This document shows positions 45,963 to 54,008 of a stretch of DNA of 64,000 nucleotides, piece after piece. The position numbers and the translations under genes were made by a program. The notes beneath the pieces were generated by a model, which was not told the origin of the DNA, did not search any database, and saw only the letters and a program-made list of their open reading frames with translations. Within the stretch, counting starts at the first letter, position 1. Every line of letters begins with the position of its first letter. Source of the DNA: Fimbriimonadia bacterium (GTDB lineage: Bacteria > Armatimonadota > Fimbriimonadia > Fimbriimonadales > GBS-DC); contig JAHCHP010000010.1 of the NCBI GenBank assembly GCA_026129765.1, forward strand, positions 1-64,000, read 5' to 3'.

Positions 45963-46054
45963 CGATTACCTCCTAATGAGGGCAACCTGAGATTGCTCCA
46001 AGGCGTTTATTCCATACCGCCTGCCGGAAACGCATGCGATTTATACGGGGAGAT

Positions 46055-47155
46055 TTAGAGCCAGAGCGGGTGGTTCGCTGTCATCCAGTCGATGGTTTGC
46101 TCCGCGAATTGTTGAGCTGCCTGTTGTTCCTGCTTTGAGAGCGCAGGGACTTGTTGATCGGTGAGACGAGGAATATCCGCTTTCCACGAAAATGTCTCGG
46201 GCGTTTCATCCGGCAGCGGTATCCCTGCCAATGCCGCAATCGCCATCGTCCACATACGCGGCACGGTCGTGAGATTATATCCGCCGCCGCCCAGCGCGAC
46301 GATGGGCAGTCCCAAGTTCTTCACCTGTTCCACCGCCCAAACCCAGCCCTGCGCGGATAAGTGCAGATGCCCCAACGGGTCCAGCGCATGCGGGTCAGAA
46401 CCCATCTGCAGCACAATGGCTTCCGGCTGAAAACGCTGGAGCGCGCCCAAGCCAATCGTTTCAAAGGCATGCTGCCAAACTTCATCCCCCGTCAGCGGAG
46501 CCAGCGGGATATTGACGCATGTGCCTCTGCCCTCCTCCTCGCCAATCTCGGTCACATTGCCTGTGCCGGGAAACAGCCATTGCCCGCTTTCGTGAATTGA
46601 AACGGTCAACACATCGGGGTCTTGGTAGAAAATCCACTGGGGACCGTCACCATGGTGAAGGTCGATATCGACATAAGCCAGCCGCTTGAACCGTTTCTTG
46701 AGCATTTCGAGAGCGATGGCAGGGTCCGCCAACACACAGAACCCGCTGGCGCGGCTGGGCAAGGCATGGTGCAGTCCCCCGCCAATATTGATGGCACACT
46801 TCTCGCCTGCAAGCACCGCTTCGGTCGCGCAAACGGTCGCGCCGGTGTAGGCAAGCGCGGCTTCCCACATACCGGCAAAAGGCGGGTTGTCGCCCAACTC
46901 CCAAAAACCGTAGTTATGCGCTTCGGGGACGTCCTCGCCCGCGCTCAAGGTTTTGACTGCGTCGAGATATTCGGAGGTGTGAATCAGCAGTAATTCTTCT
47001 TCAGAGGGCATCCGGGGAGCCTCTACGGGCATGGTTTGAAAGACCCCGTATCGGTCTAAGAGTTCCAGGGTCAATTGTAAGCGTTGATACTTCAGAGGGT
47101 GTTGGGGACCAAAATCGTACAACTCAATTTCAGGGGTGTAGAAGAATCGTGTCAT
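46055..47155 (-). CDS. Histone-deacetylase-like amidohydrolase (AcuC type)
   Basis: 366 residues. Zinc and catalytic residues: GGGLHHALPS, DIDLHHGDGPQ, QMGSDPHALDPLGHLHLS and the loop GGGGYN with tyrosine. Deacetylases of this class act on acetyl-lysine (such as acetyl-CoA synthetase) or acetylated polyamines. The frame extends 120 nt further, but the ATG at 47155 lies 7 nt from a TATAAT box and matches the family N-terminus (FFYTPEIELYDFG). No acuA/acs genes nearby. Confidence 0.92.
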   Translation of the reverse strand: MTRFFYTPEIELYDFGPQHPLKYQRLQLTLELLDRYGVFQTMPVEAPRMPSEEELLLIHTSEYLDAVKTLSAGEDVPEAHNYGFWELGDNPPFAGMWEAALAYTGATVCATEAVLAGEKCAINIGGGLHHALPSRASGFCVLADPAIALEMLKKRFKRLAYVDIDLHHGDGPQWIFYQDPDVLTVSIHESGQWLFPGTGNVTEIGEEEGRGTCVNIPLAPLTGDEVWQHAFETIGLGALQRFQPEAIVLQMGSDPHALDPLGHLHLSAQGWVWAVEQVKNLGLPIVALGGGGYNLTTVPRMWTMAIAALAGIPLPDETPETFSWKADIPRLTDQQVPALSKQEQQAAQQFAEQTIDWMTANHPLWL

Positions 47156-47162
47156 CGATAAT

Positions 47163-47170
47163 ATTATACC
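47163..47170 (-). promoter_or_regulatory. Extended -10 box before the deacetylase
   Basis: GGTATAAT on the minus strand (hexamer 47163-47168), 7 nt from the ATG. Close to the ideal for leaderless initiation. Confidence 0.6.
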
Positions 47171-47190
47171 CGATTCTCCTCCCAAAACCG

Positions 47191-48201
47191 CTATCGAACC
47201 GACTGCGCAATCCGCTCCAGCATCGGTTTTCGAAGGCTGCCAATCAGTCCAAACCAATAGCCGCCCTCTTGCCAAAAATGCGCCTGTTCACCTTCGCCGA
47301 CCCGGTTCATCATCGGGGGTCGGAACCGTCTATCGACGCCGCTCACCTGGAAGAAAGAGAAGGAATTCGCTGGACCGGCATATCTTGCGCCGACAATCGT
47401 TTTATCGCCGAAAGGCATCAAGAATATGCCCCGAAGTTCCATACCTTCCGGCACAAATCCCGGCGTTTTGAGCTTGAAATCGACCACTTTCTGCGCCTGT
47501 TCGAACGACTCAAACCGCCCGCGCGCAGGTGCTTCAGGCTCCAATCCATCGGGGGGAGTAAATAGATCGGGTGGTAAAGGCGGATTCAGCGTGAATTGTG
47601 TGATCTCCAGGCGTACCCGCATGGTAGAATTGGCGGCGGTCATTTCGCGCCGGAGAATCAGCCCCGTTTCCCGGTCAATCCACAGTTCCGCCTCGGAGAG
47701 CGCGGGAGGCAACGTTACATTCGGGCGGCTCTCTTTGGGGTTAAAACCTAACAAAACAGCGCGCCGCTGACCCACCATCTCCCCTTCCTTCAGTTCCGCT
47801 TGGAGCATACCGCTTCCCATCGCGCGGATCAACCGTTGCAGAATCTGGTCTCTATCCTGCATAATGGCAGGCAGCGGGCGCAGCCGTTTTTCGCCCTGAC
47901 GATAGTGAATCCATTGATTGCTTCTCAGCAAAAACACTTCTCCTTTGCGCTCTGCCGGAGCCACCACTTCCACACGCATGGCGCGTTCACCCAGCCGCCA
48001 GAAACGCTCTTCGATGCGCATCGAGCGAACACCGGAACGAATCTCGGTCACGCGGGTTCCGCTAACACGCAGGTCGCGTTCCGCTCTCATCGCGAACCGG
48101 AGCCACTCTTCCGGCGTTTTGGGCGTGATAGGACGTTGGGCATATCCCAACTGCAGGGACAGCCCCCATCCGATGGCTAAGCAGCAAAGTAGTTTTATCA
48201 T
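47191..48201 (-). CDS. LolA/RseB-like exported protein
   Basis: 336 residues with a signal peptide (LQLGYAQRP). The N-terminal two thirds follow the LolA/RseB half-barrel: TRVTEIRSGVRSMRIEERFW, NQWIHYRQGEKRLRPLP, AELWIDRETGLILRREM. The C-terminal third (about 225-336) is a second small domain (GFVPEGMELRGIFLMPFG). It follows the anti-sigma gene on the same strand, the order seen in rpoE-rseA-rseB, so it may sense envelope stress and regulate the anti-sigma factor. Inference from order and fold. Confidence 0.78.
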   Translation of the reverse strand: MIKLLCCLAIGWGLSLQLGYAQRPITPKTPEEWLRFAMRAERDLRVSGTRVTEIRSGVRSMRIEERFWRLGERAMRVEVVAPAERKGEVFLLRSNQWIHYRQGEKRLRPLPAIMQDRDQILQRLIRAMGSGMLQAELKEGEMVGQRRAVLLGFNPKESRPNVTLPPALSEAELWIDRETGLILRREMTAANSTMRVRLEITQFTLNPPLPPDLFTPPDGLEPEAPARGRFESFEQAQKVVDFKLKTPGFVPEGMELRGIFLMPFGDKTIVGARYAGPANSFSFFQVSGVDRRFRPPMMNRVGEGEQAHFWQEGGYWFGLIGSLRKPMLERIAQSVR

Positions 48202-48210
48202 GGTTCTGTA

Positions 48211-48738
48211 TCAATGATGCGAACTGGTCATCAACAGGTAATCGGTGGTGGGATCGCCCGCCAGTTCCGAGACGGTCATTTGTTCGTGAATTTGCAGGCA
48301 TGCCTGCGCGTACTCATCCGATAACGATTGTTCCACGCTTGGCGTGTTCCTCGCGATGTGATTGGGCAAGGGGTCGCGCTCGTTCCAAGCGAACCATCCA
48401 AACGCGACGATTAAGAGACTGATTGCCGGTACAAAGGAGAAACCGAGCGCGCGTCTGCCGCCAAGCAGCGACTGCCGCCACCGCGCCCAGCCGGTTAAGG
48501 GTTGCGTGGAAGAAGCCTCTTGTTCGGCGAGACGGGCGTGCAATTGGGAGGCAAAATTGCTGGGCAAGGAGAAACGCGGCATCGCGGATACGCCCGAAAG
48601 GGTTGCCTTCGCGGCAGACATCGCCTGGCGGCAATGCTCACAGCCCTGTGCATGCGCTTCCATGGAACGCGCATCGCTCGTTTCCAGTTTGCCATCCAAA
48701 AAACTCCATACTTGTTTTTCAAACACTTTGCAGTTCAT
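48211..48738 (-). CDS. Anti-sigma factor with zinc-finger domain
   Basis: 175 residues. N-terminal zf-HC2 motif: HAQGCEHC with upstream Cys3 (H-x3-C-x2-C), which binds the cognate sigma. One transmembrane helix (FSFVPAISLLIVAFGWFAW), then a 60-residue periplasmic tail. Overlaps the sigma gene by 4 nt. Confidence 0.88.
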   Translation of the reverse strand: MNCKVFEKQVWSFLDGKLETSDARSMEAHAQGCEHCRQAMSAAKATLSGVSAMPRFSLPSNFASQLHARLAEQEASSTQPLTGWARWRQSLLGGRRALGFSFVPAISLLIVAFGWFAWNERDPLPNHIARNTPSVEQSLSDEYAQACLQIHEQMTVSELAGDPTTDYLLMTSSHH

Positions 48739-49322
48739 TCCACGCCTCCAAGATATTGCTCTACGGCTTGCTTCACTTGATTCCTCGCCAGAAACAGCCG
48801 GGATTTGACCGTTCCCAGCGGCAGGCTCAGGGCTTTTGAAATCTCGTCATAAGCCATTCCTTCGATGTCATACAACAAAAGCACCGGTTTCAGTTTCGGC
48901 GAGAGCGACTCGACGGCTCGTTCCACCACTTGCTGCAGTTCGCGTGATAACACCTGATCTAACGCATTTGCGCTTTCATCCGGCACCGAAATCTCCTCGC
49001 CTTCGTGATCCTCGTCTTCGCTGGTGAGCGATACCGCTACGATCCGGCGATTTTTCCGACGGTGATAATCGATGCAGAGGTTTGTGGCGATCCGAAACAG
49101 CCAAGTGCTGAGTTGCGAACGCCCATCGAACTGCGCGATATTGGTGAATGCCCGAATAAACACCTCTTGCGCAATGTCTTCCGCGTCTTGCGGGTGAGAC
49201 ACCATACGCCGCGCATAGTTATAGACACGGTCGCCATACTGCTGGATGATGAGGTCGAAAGCCGCTGTATCGCTTTCTCGACATCGCGAGATGAGTATAG
49301 CTTCCGCCGATGGCGCATCCAC
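48735..49322 (-). CDS. ECF sigma factor (RpoE-like)
   Basis: 195 residues. Region 2: DRVYNYARRMVSHPQDAEDI and AQEVFIRAFTNIAQF, with SQLSTWLFRIATNLCIDYHR; a linker of about 40 residues including acidic EDEDHEGEEISV; region 4: VLLLYDIEGMAYDEISKAL and PLGTVKSRLFLARNQVKQ. It controls an unknown envelope regulon. Forms a sigma, anti-sigma, LolA/RseB-like operon transcribed leftward. Confidence 0.93.
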   Translation of the reverse strand: MDAPSAEAILISRCRESDTAAFDLIIQQYGDRVYNYARRMVSHPQDAEDIAQEVFIRAFTNIAQFDGRSQLSTWLFRIATNLCIDYHRRKNRRIVAVSLTSEDEDHEGEEISVPDESANALDQVLSRELQQVVERAVESLSPKLKPVLLLYDIEGMAYDEISKALSLPLGTVKSRLFLARNQVKQAVEQYLGGVE

Positions 49323-49422
49323 TGATTGAGTCCTCCATACCGTCGTTGTTGAGTTGATAAAGGATCACCTCACTCTTTTTGACGCTCTAAACGCGGGTTT
49401 GTTCACCCTAATTTAAGAGACA

Positions 49423-49430
49423 GGTATAAT
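49423..49430 (+). promoter_or_regulatory. Extended -10 box before the ABC ATPase
   Basis: GGTATAAT, hexamer 49425-49430, 12 nt before the ATG at 49443. Divergent from the sigma operon. Confidence 0.55.
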
Positions 49431-49442
49431 TGGGGACTGCTT

Positions 49443-50177
49443 ATGGTGGATATTAACGGTTTAACGAAAACCTTTCAGGATAAGAAGCGCGGCGCGGTGC
49501 ATGCGGTGGAGCATGTCTCGTTTCAGGCGCGCGAGGGCGAGGTCATGGGCATTTTAGGCGTCAACGGCGCGGGCAAGACGACGCTATTGCGGATGTTAGC
49601 CACCTTGCTGGAGCCAAGCAGCGGCAGCGCATCCATTGCTGGATACGACATCGTGAAACAGCCCCAAGAGGCGCGCAAGCAGCTGGGGTTTCTCTCTTCT
49701 ACGACTGCGCTCTATTCGCGACTGACCGCGCGTGAAATGCTGCGTTATTTCGGTTCGCTGTATGGCTTATCCGGTGAAGGCTTGAAAAAGCGGGTAGAAA
49801 CGTTGATTGAACTGTTGGAAATCGGAGAGTTCGCGAACCGCCTCTGCGACCGCCTGTCAACGGGTCAAAAACAGCGGGTTTCTTTGGCGCGCACTCTGCT
49901 GCATGACCCTGAGGTCTTGATGTTAGATGAGCCGACGGCAGGGCTGGATGTGCTGGCGTCGCGCTCTATTGTAGAGTATATCGAGCGCAGCCGGGACGAG
50001 GGCAAAACCATCCTCTTCTCCTCGCATATCATGAGCGAAATGGAGCGGCTTTGCGACCGGGTCGCGGTGATTCACCAGGGACAGTTGCGCGCTTTAGGCA
50101 CCCTGGAAGAGCTGCGCAAACAGTCGGGGGAAACCGCGCTGGAGAAGGTGTTCTTACAGTTGATTGGCGAGGCATAG
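49443..50177 (+). CDS. ABC transporter ATPase, NatA-like (orphan)
   Basis: 244 residues. Walker A GVNGAGKTTLLR, signature LSTGQKQRVSLARTL, Walker B EVLMLDEPTAGLD and H-loop SSHIM. NatA-like ATPases serve sodium or drug export and normally pair with a NatB-type permease. Here the next gene, 7 nt after, encodes a glycosyltransferase instead, and no permease is within reach. It may drive a distant permease or a polysaccharide exporter. Confidence 0.92.
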   Translation: MVDINGLTKTFQDKKRGAVHAVEHVSFQAREGEVMGILGVNGAGKTTLLRMLATLLEPSSGSASIAGYDIVKQPQEARKQLGFLSSTTALYSRLTAREMLRYFGSLYGLSGEGLKKRVETLIELLEIGEFANRLCDRLSTGQKQRVSLARTLLHDPEVLMLDEPTAGLDVLASRSIVEYIERSRDEGKTILFSSHIMSEMERLCDRVAVIHQGQLRALGTLEELRKQSGETALEKVFLQLIGEA

Positions 50178-50184
50178 AACCGTC

Positions 50185-51084
50185 ATGCCGCGTGTCAGCG
50201 TTTTGATCCCCAGTTATAATCACGAGACTTACCTACCTTTGGCGTTGGGAGATGTGCTCGCGCAATCGTTTCAAGATTATGAGATCGTCGTGGTCGATGA
50301 CGGCAGTACGGATGGCTCCCTGAAATATCTCCAATCGTTGGGCAGCCGTATCCGACTGTTTCCCCAGCAGAATCGCGGAACTTACGCCACACTTAACCGC
50401 TGTATCGAGGAAGCGCGATCCCCGCTGTTAGCCATTTTGAACTCGGATGACCGCTGGATGCCGGATAAATTGGAGAAACAGGCTGCCGTCATGGATAAGA
50501 ACCCATCTATTGGGCTTGTCCACACCAGTGGCCATTTTATCGATGGCGAAGGCAACCGGCTCGATTCAAATCCGATGGGCTTCCCCTGGCCTCGCACCGA
50601 CCAGCCGAACGCGATTGAGCTGTTCGTCCGTTATAACCGGATCGTTCCCAGTTCCGCGATGATTCGGAAGGTCTGTTTTGAGCGGTTGGGCGGCTTCAAT
50701 GAGTTTCTTTTCGGGTTGGGCGATTGGGATATGTGGCTTCGGCTTGCGCTGGAATATGACATCGCCTTCATCGATGAACCGTTGACCCATTATCGCGTTC
50801 ACGCGACGAACGCCTCTTACCAAAACCAGAAGATGTTGATCGACGAGTGTTGGATACGGGAGCATACGATTCATGAACGCGAAGCCGATTATTGGCAGCG
50901 CGCGCCCAACCTGTGGGGCATGCGCATGGCGCTGGCGCATTCCTACGCTTGTCTTGGCACGGAGCGCGCCATGCTGGGCAGGCAAAAGGAGGCGCGCCAA
51001 GCCTACTGGCAATCGCTTCGGCGATGTCCTTGGCGTCTCAAAAGTCTTTACCGCATCGCTTGGACTTATTTCAAAAAACGTTAA
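50185..51084 (+). CDS. Family 2 glycosyltransferase
   Basis: 299 residues. GT-A core: MPRVSVLIPSYNHETYLPLA, VVVDDGSTDGS (first Asp pair), LAILNSDDRWM (DxD-like), and FNEFLFGLGDWDMWLRLALE with the catalytic-base ED-type helix. ATG at 50185 lies 7 nt after the ATPase stop, with an alternative 21 nt upstream. Probable glycan assembly enzyme; donor and acceptor unknown. Confidence 0.88.
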   Translation: MPRVSVLIPSYNHETYLPLALGDVLAQSFQDYEIVVVDDGSTDGSLKYLQSLGSRIRLFPQQNRGTYATLNRCIEEARSPLLAILNSDDRWMPDKLEKQAAVMDKNPSIGLVHTSGHFIDGEGNRLDSNPMGFPWPRTDQPNAIELFVRYNRIVPSSAMIRKVCFERLGGFNEFLFGLGDWDMWLRLALEYDIAFIDEPLTHYRVHATNASYQNQKMLIDECWIREHTIHEREADYWQRAPNLWGMRMALAHSYACLGTERAMLGRQKEARQAYWQSLRRCPWRLKSLYRIAWTYFKKR

Positions 51085-51142
51085 ACGTGGTGGGCAATCG
51101 CAGCCTGCGTCGTTTCCAGAATCAACAGATCTAAAGCCATAA

Positions 51143-51150
51143 GGTATAAT
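51143..51150 (+). promoter_or_regulatory. Extended -10 box of the toxin-antitoxin locus
   Basis: GGTATAAT, hexamer 51145-51150, followed by a 70-nt leader before the antitoxin ATG at 51222. Confidence 0.5.
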
Positions 51151-51221
51151 CACATTAGTAGCACTGGAGTTAAAAAAAGCGACTATTTAGGAAGATCAAT
51201 CTCGCTCATAGAGGAAGAATT

Positions 51222-51422
51222 ATGTCAAAAATCGACGAGTTAAAGGCTGAAATAGAATAACTTCCGAACGAGGAGTTCGTCAGGTTGATGCAATGGTTAG
51301 CGGAATTGGATTGGCAGCGATGGGACGACCGGATAGCAGCAGATGCCAAAGCGGGTCGTTTGGATACGCTTGTTCGTGAAGCGATTGAAGAAAAAGCGAA
51401 TGGCTCGCTGAGAGAATTGTAA
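51222..51422 (+). pseudogene. RelB-like antitoxin interrupted by a stop at codon 13
   Basis: Translation from the ATG at 51222 gives MSKIDELKAEIE and then TAA at 51258-51260; reading on in the same frame gives LPNEEFVRLMQWLAELDWQR and a complete acidic antitoxin tail ending REL before TAA 51420-51422. A normal homologue would have Gln or Lys at the stop, so one base change (CAA or AAA to TAA) explains it. GAGGAG at 51270-51275 lies before an in-frame ATG at 51288, which could restart a 44-residue product. Whether it is real or an assembly error cannot be decided here. Confidence 0.65.
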
Positions 51423-51680
51423 ATGCACAAAACTACCAGCCGATTTTGGTCAGATTTGTCAAAGTTGCCAAAGCATATTCAAGACTTGGCCAAACAAAAT
51501 TTTGATATTTTAAAGGAAAACCCTATGCATCCATCGCTTTATTTCAAGCAAATAGGCGAATTTTGGTCTGTCAGGATTGGTATTAACTATCGCGCGTTAG
51601 CTGTGAAAGAAGAAGAGGATTTTATATGGGTTTGGATAAGGATTCATGACGACTATCTTAGATTTATCAGAAATCGTTAA
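51423..51680 (+). CDS. RelE/ParE-type toxin
   Basis: 85 residues, normal size. HKTTSRFWSDLSKLPKHIQD leads into FYFKQIGEFWSVRIGINYRA and FIWVWIRIHDDYLRFI, the core strands of RelE-like toxins. Toxins in this superfamily cut mRNA on the ribosome or inhibit gyrase. Starts at the base after the antitoxin stop, so translation is coupled. Tail overlaps the convergent tyrA end by 14 nt. Confidence 0.82.
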   Translation: MHKTTSRFWSDLSKLPKHIQDLAKQNFDILKENPMHPSLYFKQIGEFWSVRIGINYRALAVKEEEDFIWVWIRIHDDYLRFIRNR

Positions 51681-52515
51681 TATTCTTCTCTTTCAGCCTA
51701 CGCGCTGATTCCCAATACGCGGTTACCTGCTCGTTCTGCTCCGCGCTGAGGTAGCCGCGCATAAGGGTCAATTCATTTAGCAGCGCGTCGATCCAAGTCA
51801 GCATCTTCGCCCGGTTCATGCCAAGTATCTGCGTCCATAACGCTGGATCGCTGCCCCCCACTCGAGTCAAATCGCGCCAACTGCCCCCGCCCAACTCGGT
51901 GTGATCTAGCTGCGCGGAAAGACGCAGTAGCGCAGCCGCCAGCAAATTCGGCAGGTGGCTCAGCAAGCCAACATGCTGGTCATGTGTTTCGGCGGTCATA
52001 GCAACCGGCACCGCGCCCAAAGAAAAGGCGACCTGCTCCACCTGAGCGAGCGCGTCTGGAGAGGTTTGCTCATCAGGCGTCACGATCCATGGCGCGCCCA
52101 CAAAGAGGTCGGCACGCGCCGCCTCGATACCGGAACGCTCTGTGCCAGCCATTGGATGTCCCCCCACAAAGGTGAAATCCGGCTTTATTGCGCGCGCTGC
52201 GCGCACGATTTCGCTCTTCACACTGCCCACATCTGTGACAATGGCGGAGGGCGGTAAATATGCCGCAAGTTGGGAGAGGACAGGAATGATCGCTTCGGGC
52301 GGGACGGCAATGACCACAAAACCGGCGGACTTTAGCCGCGAGAGATGCTGACCGGCTTCATCCGATGCGCCCGCTTCAACAGCGGCTTGGCAAGCGGATT
52401 GATCGACGTCCACGCCCACCACTCGCTGAGCCAACCCGCGCTGTTTCGCTGCCATGCCTACCGACGCGCCAATACCCCCTAACCCCACAATACCCAAGAC
52501 ATTGATTTCGCTCAT
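51667..52515 (-). CDS. tyrA: Prephenate dehydrogenase
   Basis: 282 residues. NAD-binding LGIVGLGGIGASVGMA, the FVGGHPMAGTERSG substrate loop, TAETHDQHVGLLSHLPN and GGGSWRDLTRVGGSDPALW are family marks. Makes 4-hydroxyphenylpyruvate for tyrosine. Two in-frame ATGs exist at 52524 and 52515; a CATAAT box lies 7 nt from the second and overlaps the first, so 52515 is preferred. No ACT domain, so regulation may be simple. Confidence 0.92.
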   Translation of the reverse strand: MSEINVLGIVGLGGIGASVGMAAKQRGLAQRVVGVDVDQSACQAAVEAGASDEAGQHLSRLKSAGFVVIAVPPEAIIPVLSQLAAYLPPSAIVTDVGSVKSEIVRAARAIKPDFTFVGGHPMAGTERSGIEAARADLFVGAPWIVTPDEQTSPDALAQVEQVAFSLGAVPVAMTAETHDQHVGLLSHLPNLLAAALLRLSAQLDHTELGGGSWRDLTRVGGSDPALWTQILGMNRAKMLTWIDALLNELTLMRGYLSAEQNEQVTAYWESARRLKEKNINDF

Positions 52516-52522
52516 CCCATGC

Positions 52523-52528
52523 ATTATG
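52523..52528 (-). promoter_or_regulatory. -10 box for tyrA
   Basis: CATAAT on the minus strand, 7 nt from the ATG at 52515. Weaker hexamer than others but same spacing. Confidence 0.4.
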
Positions 52529-52586
52529 ACCGAAATCTGCCTATGAGCAGGAATCGACGTTCAAAGACCTAATCTATGAGTCAGTC

Positions 52587-53600
52587 ATGAACCCGCTCCC
52601 GGTGCTGTCGGATAGAGAGTATTTTCACTCGCACCGCTATTTCGAGTCGAATGACCTCGATGAAGCGCGTGAGGTCACTTCGCGTCTTTGGCGACCCCAT
52701 CAATCCGATATGAAGTACCCGCGTGAACCGTTCTTTACGCGCCATAACTGCGTGCAGTTGGATCAGTTCCGCTTGAGCTATGTCCGATGCGACAATGTGC
52801 TTTCGATCAAGTCCGTCGATGCTGTGGGGCTGTACCAGATTCATTTTGCTTTGAATGGCGCCTCCCAGCACACGATTGGGAAGCATGTCATTGCCAATTC
52901 GCCTGAAAGCGCGCTCATCCTGTCTGCTCCCTACCCTGCTATCATCACAACCGCTTCCAAAAGCCGGAAACTGATCTTGGCTTTTACCGCAGACGCGCTG
53001 ATGACCGAGTTGGCGCATTGCTTGGGGCATATGCCGAGAAATCCCCTGCTGTTTGAACCAACCTTCGACCTAAGAAAAAACGAAACCGGCGCGTTGTTGA
53101 GGCTGATCAGTTTTCTATGCCACGAGGTGGAACAATCCGACTCGCTGCATCTCAATAGTTCGCTTGCCATCCAACAGTTGGAACGCTCGATTCTCTATGC
53201 CCTGCTGGATCAGCACCCGCACAATTACAGCGATACCCTGCATGCGCCCATTCAGTCTGACTTGGAATGGCGCGCCCGGCTGGTGGAGGAGTTTATTCTT
53301 GCCAATCTGGACCGCCCCCTCTCCATGGGCGATCTTTGCAAGTTGACGAATGTGAGCGCGCGCGCCTTGCAGGCGTGCTTCCACCGGTATAGGGGCTACA
53401 CCCCTATGCAGTTTTTGAAGCGGGCGCGTTTGGAAAGAGCGCGCCAGGAATTGCTGGCGGACACCGAGGAGAGTGTGGGAGAGATTGCGGTCAAATGGGG
53501 CTTTTACCATCTGGGACGATTTTCTGCCGATTACCGGCGCGAGTATGGCGAGCTGCCCTCAGAAACCCGGCGCAAAAAAGAGTTCGATATTCTTCTTTAA
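52587..53600 (+). CDS. AraC-family transcription regulator
   Basis: 337 residues. An N-terminal AraC-binding-like sensor (about 1-190) leads to a C-terminal double helix-turn-helix: MGDLCKLTNVSARALQACFHR and FLKRARLERARQELL followed by IAVKWGFYHLGRFSADYRRE. Inducer and targets unknown; neighbours on either side give no clear target. ATG 52587; the weak hairpin at 53642-53662 probably ends the transcript. Confidence 0.88.
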   Translation: MNPLPVLSDREYFHSHRYFESNDLDEAREVTSRLWRPHQSDMKYPREPFFTRHNCVQLDQFRLSYVRCDNVLSIKSVDAVGLYQIHFALNGASQHTIGKHVIANSPESALILSAPYPAIITTASKSRKLILAFTADALMTELAHCLGHMPRNPLLFEPTFDLRKNETGALLRLISFLCHEVEQSDSLHLNSSLAIQQLERSILYALLDQHPHNYSDTLHAPIQSDLEWRARLVEEFILANLDRPLSMGDLCKLTNVSARALQACFHRYRGYTPMQFLKRARLERARQELLADTEESVGEIAVKWGFYHLGRFSADYRREYGELPSETRRKKEFDILL

Positions 53601-53641
53601 TTACCTCTTATCCAATTTACGCGCATGATTTGAGCCAATAC

Positions 53642-53668
53642 GCAAAATGGATAGCCATTTGCTTTTCC
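53642..53668 (+). terminator. Weak intrinsic terminator of the AraC gene
   Basis: GCAAAATGG, ATAG loop, CCATTTGC, then TTTTCC. One bulged A, 8 bp. Sits 41 nt after the stop. Confidence 0.45.
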
Positions 53669-53699
53669 TATGTTGTATGCTATTGATTGATTTATGTTA

Positions 53700-53946
53700 G
53701 CGTGTGCATCTCGCCTTCAGCAGATTTCTCGTAGGCGGGAGGGTTCAATCATTGTAACACTGTAGCACTTTCGTAGAGAGACTGCCGGTTTTTTCTGACC
53801 GAGAAAAAAGATGGCAGGGACTTTTCATTAGTCGCATAACGTATCACCGACGCCAGAAACGAGAACGAGCATCCTCGGCTCTGGACAGAGTACTGGCGTA
53901 CTCATCCATCATAGCGGAAGACAAGCCTCTGTCTTCCGCTATTTTT
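53700..53946 (+). ncRNA. Candidate structured RNA (boundaries approximate)
   Basis: Several stems occur in order: CGCCT/AGGCG (53712-53737); CTGCC-GG-TTTTTTCT, GACCG loop, AGAAAAAA-GAT-GGCAG (53782-53817); CCAGA/TCTGG around CGAG-CATC-CTCG (53853-53884); GAGTAC-TGGC-GTACTC (53888-53903); final terminator (53911-53946). ACGCCAG (53850) can also pair with CTGGCGT (53893), excluding the GAGTAC hairpin, so two folds compete. No known RNA family recognised. It may be independent small RNA, or the leader of a longer gap transcript. Confidence 0.45.
53911..53946 (+). terminator. Strong intrinsic terminator before gap
   Basis: ATAGCGGAAGACA, 6-nt loop AGCCTC, TGTCTTCCGCTAT: 13 perfect base pairs followed by TTTT. 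The clearest terminator in the window; no gene on the plus strand ends just before it. Confidence 0.85.
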
Positions 53947-53964
53947 ATGTTTGCTCATCCTTCA

Positions 53965-53972
53965 GGTAGAAT
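53965..53972 (+). promoter_or_regulatory. Extended -10 box of gap
   Basis: GGTAGAAT, hexamer 53967-53972, downstream of the terminator. Leader about 30 nt with AGGAGG before the GTG. Confidence 0.55.
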
Positions 53973-54008
53973 CTTTGCGATTGCATTGAAGATGACAGGA
54001 GGTTTTTT

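Larger units (their letters stand above)
53601..54008. other. Gap between the AraC gene and gap
   Basis: 408 nt with no coding frame I can support. Holds a weak terminator, a structured RNA candidate with its own strong terminator, and the gap promoter. Confidence 0.6.

Noticed and set aside
53700-53946. RNase P RNA, SRP RNA or tmRNA
   Set aside because: Characteristic conserved cores of those RNAs were not found; 6S RNA could not be shown or excluded.
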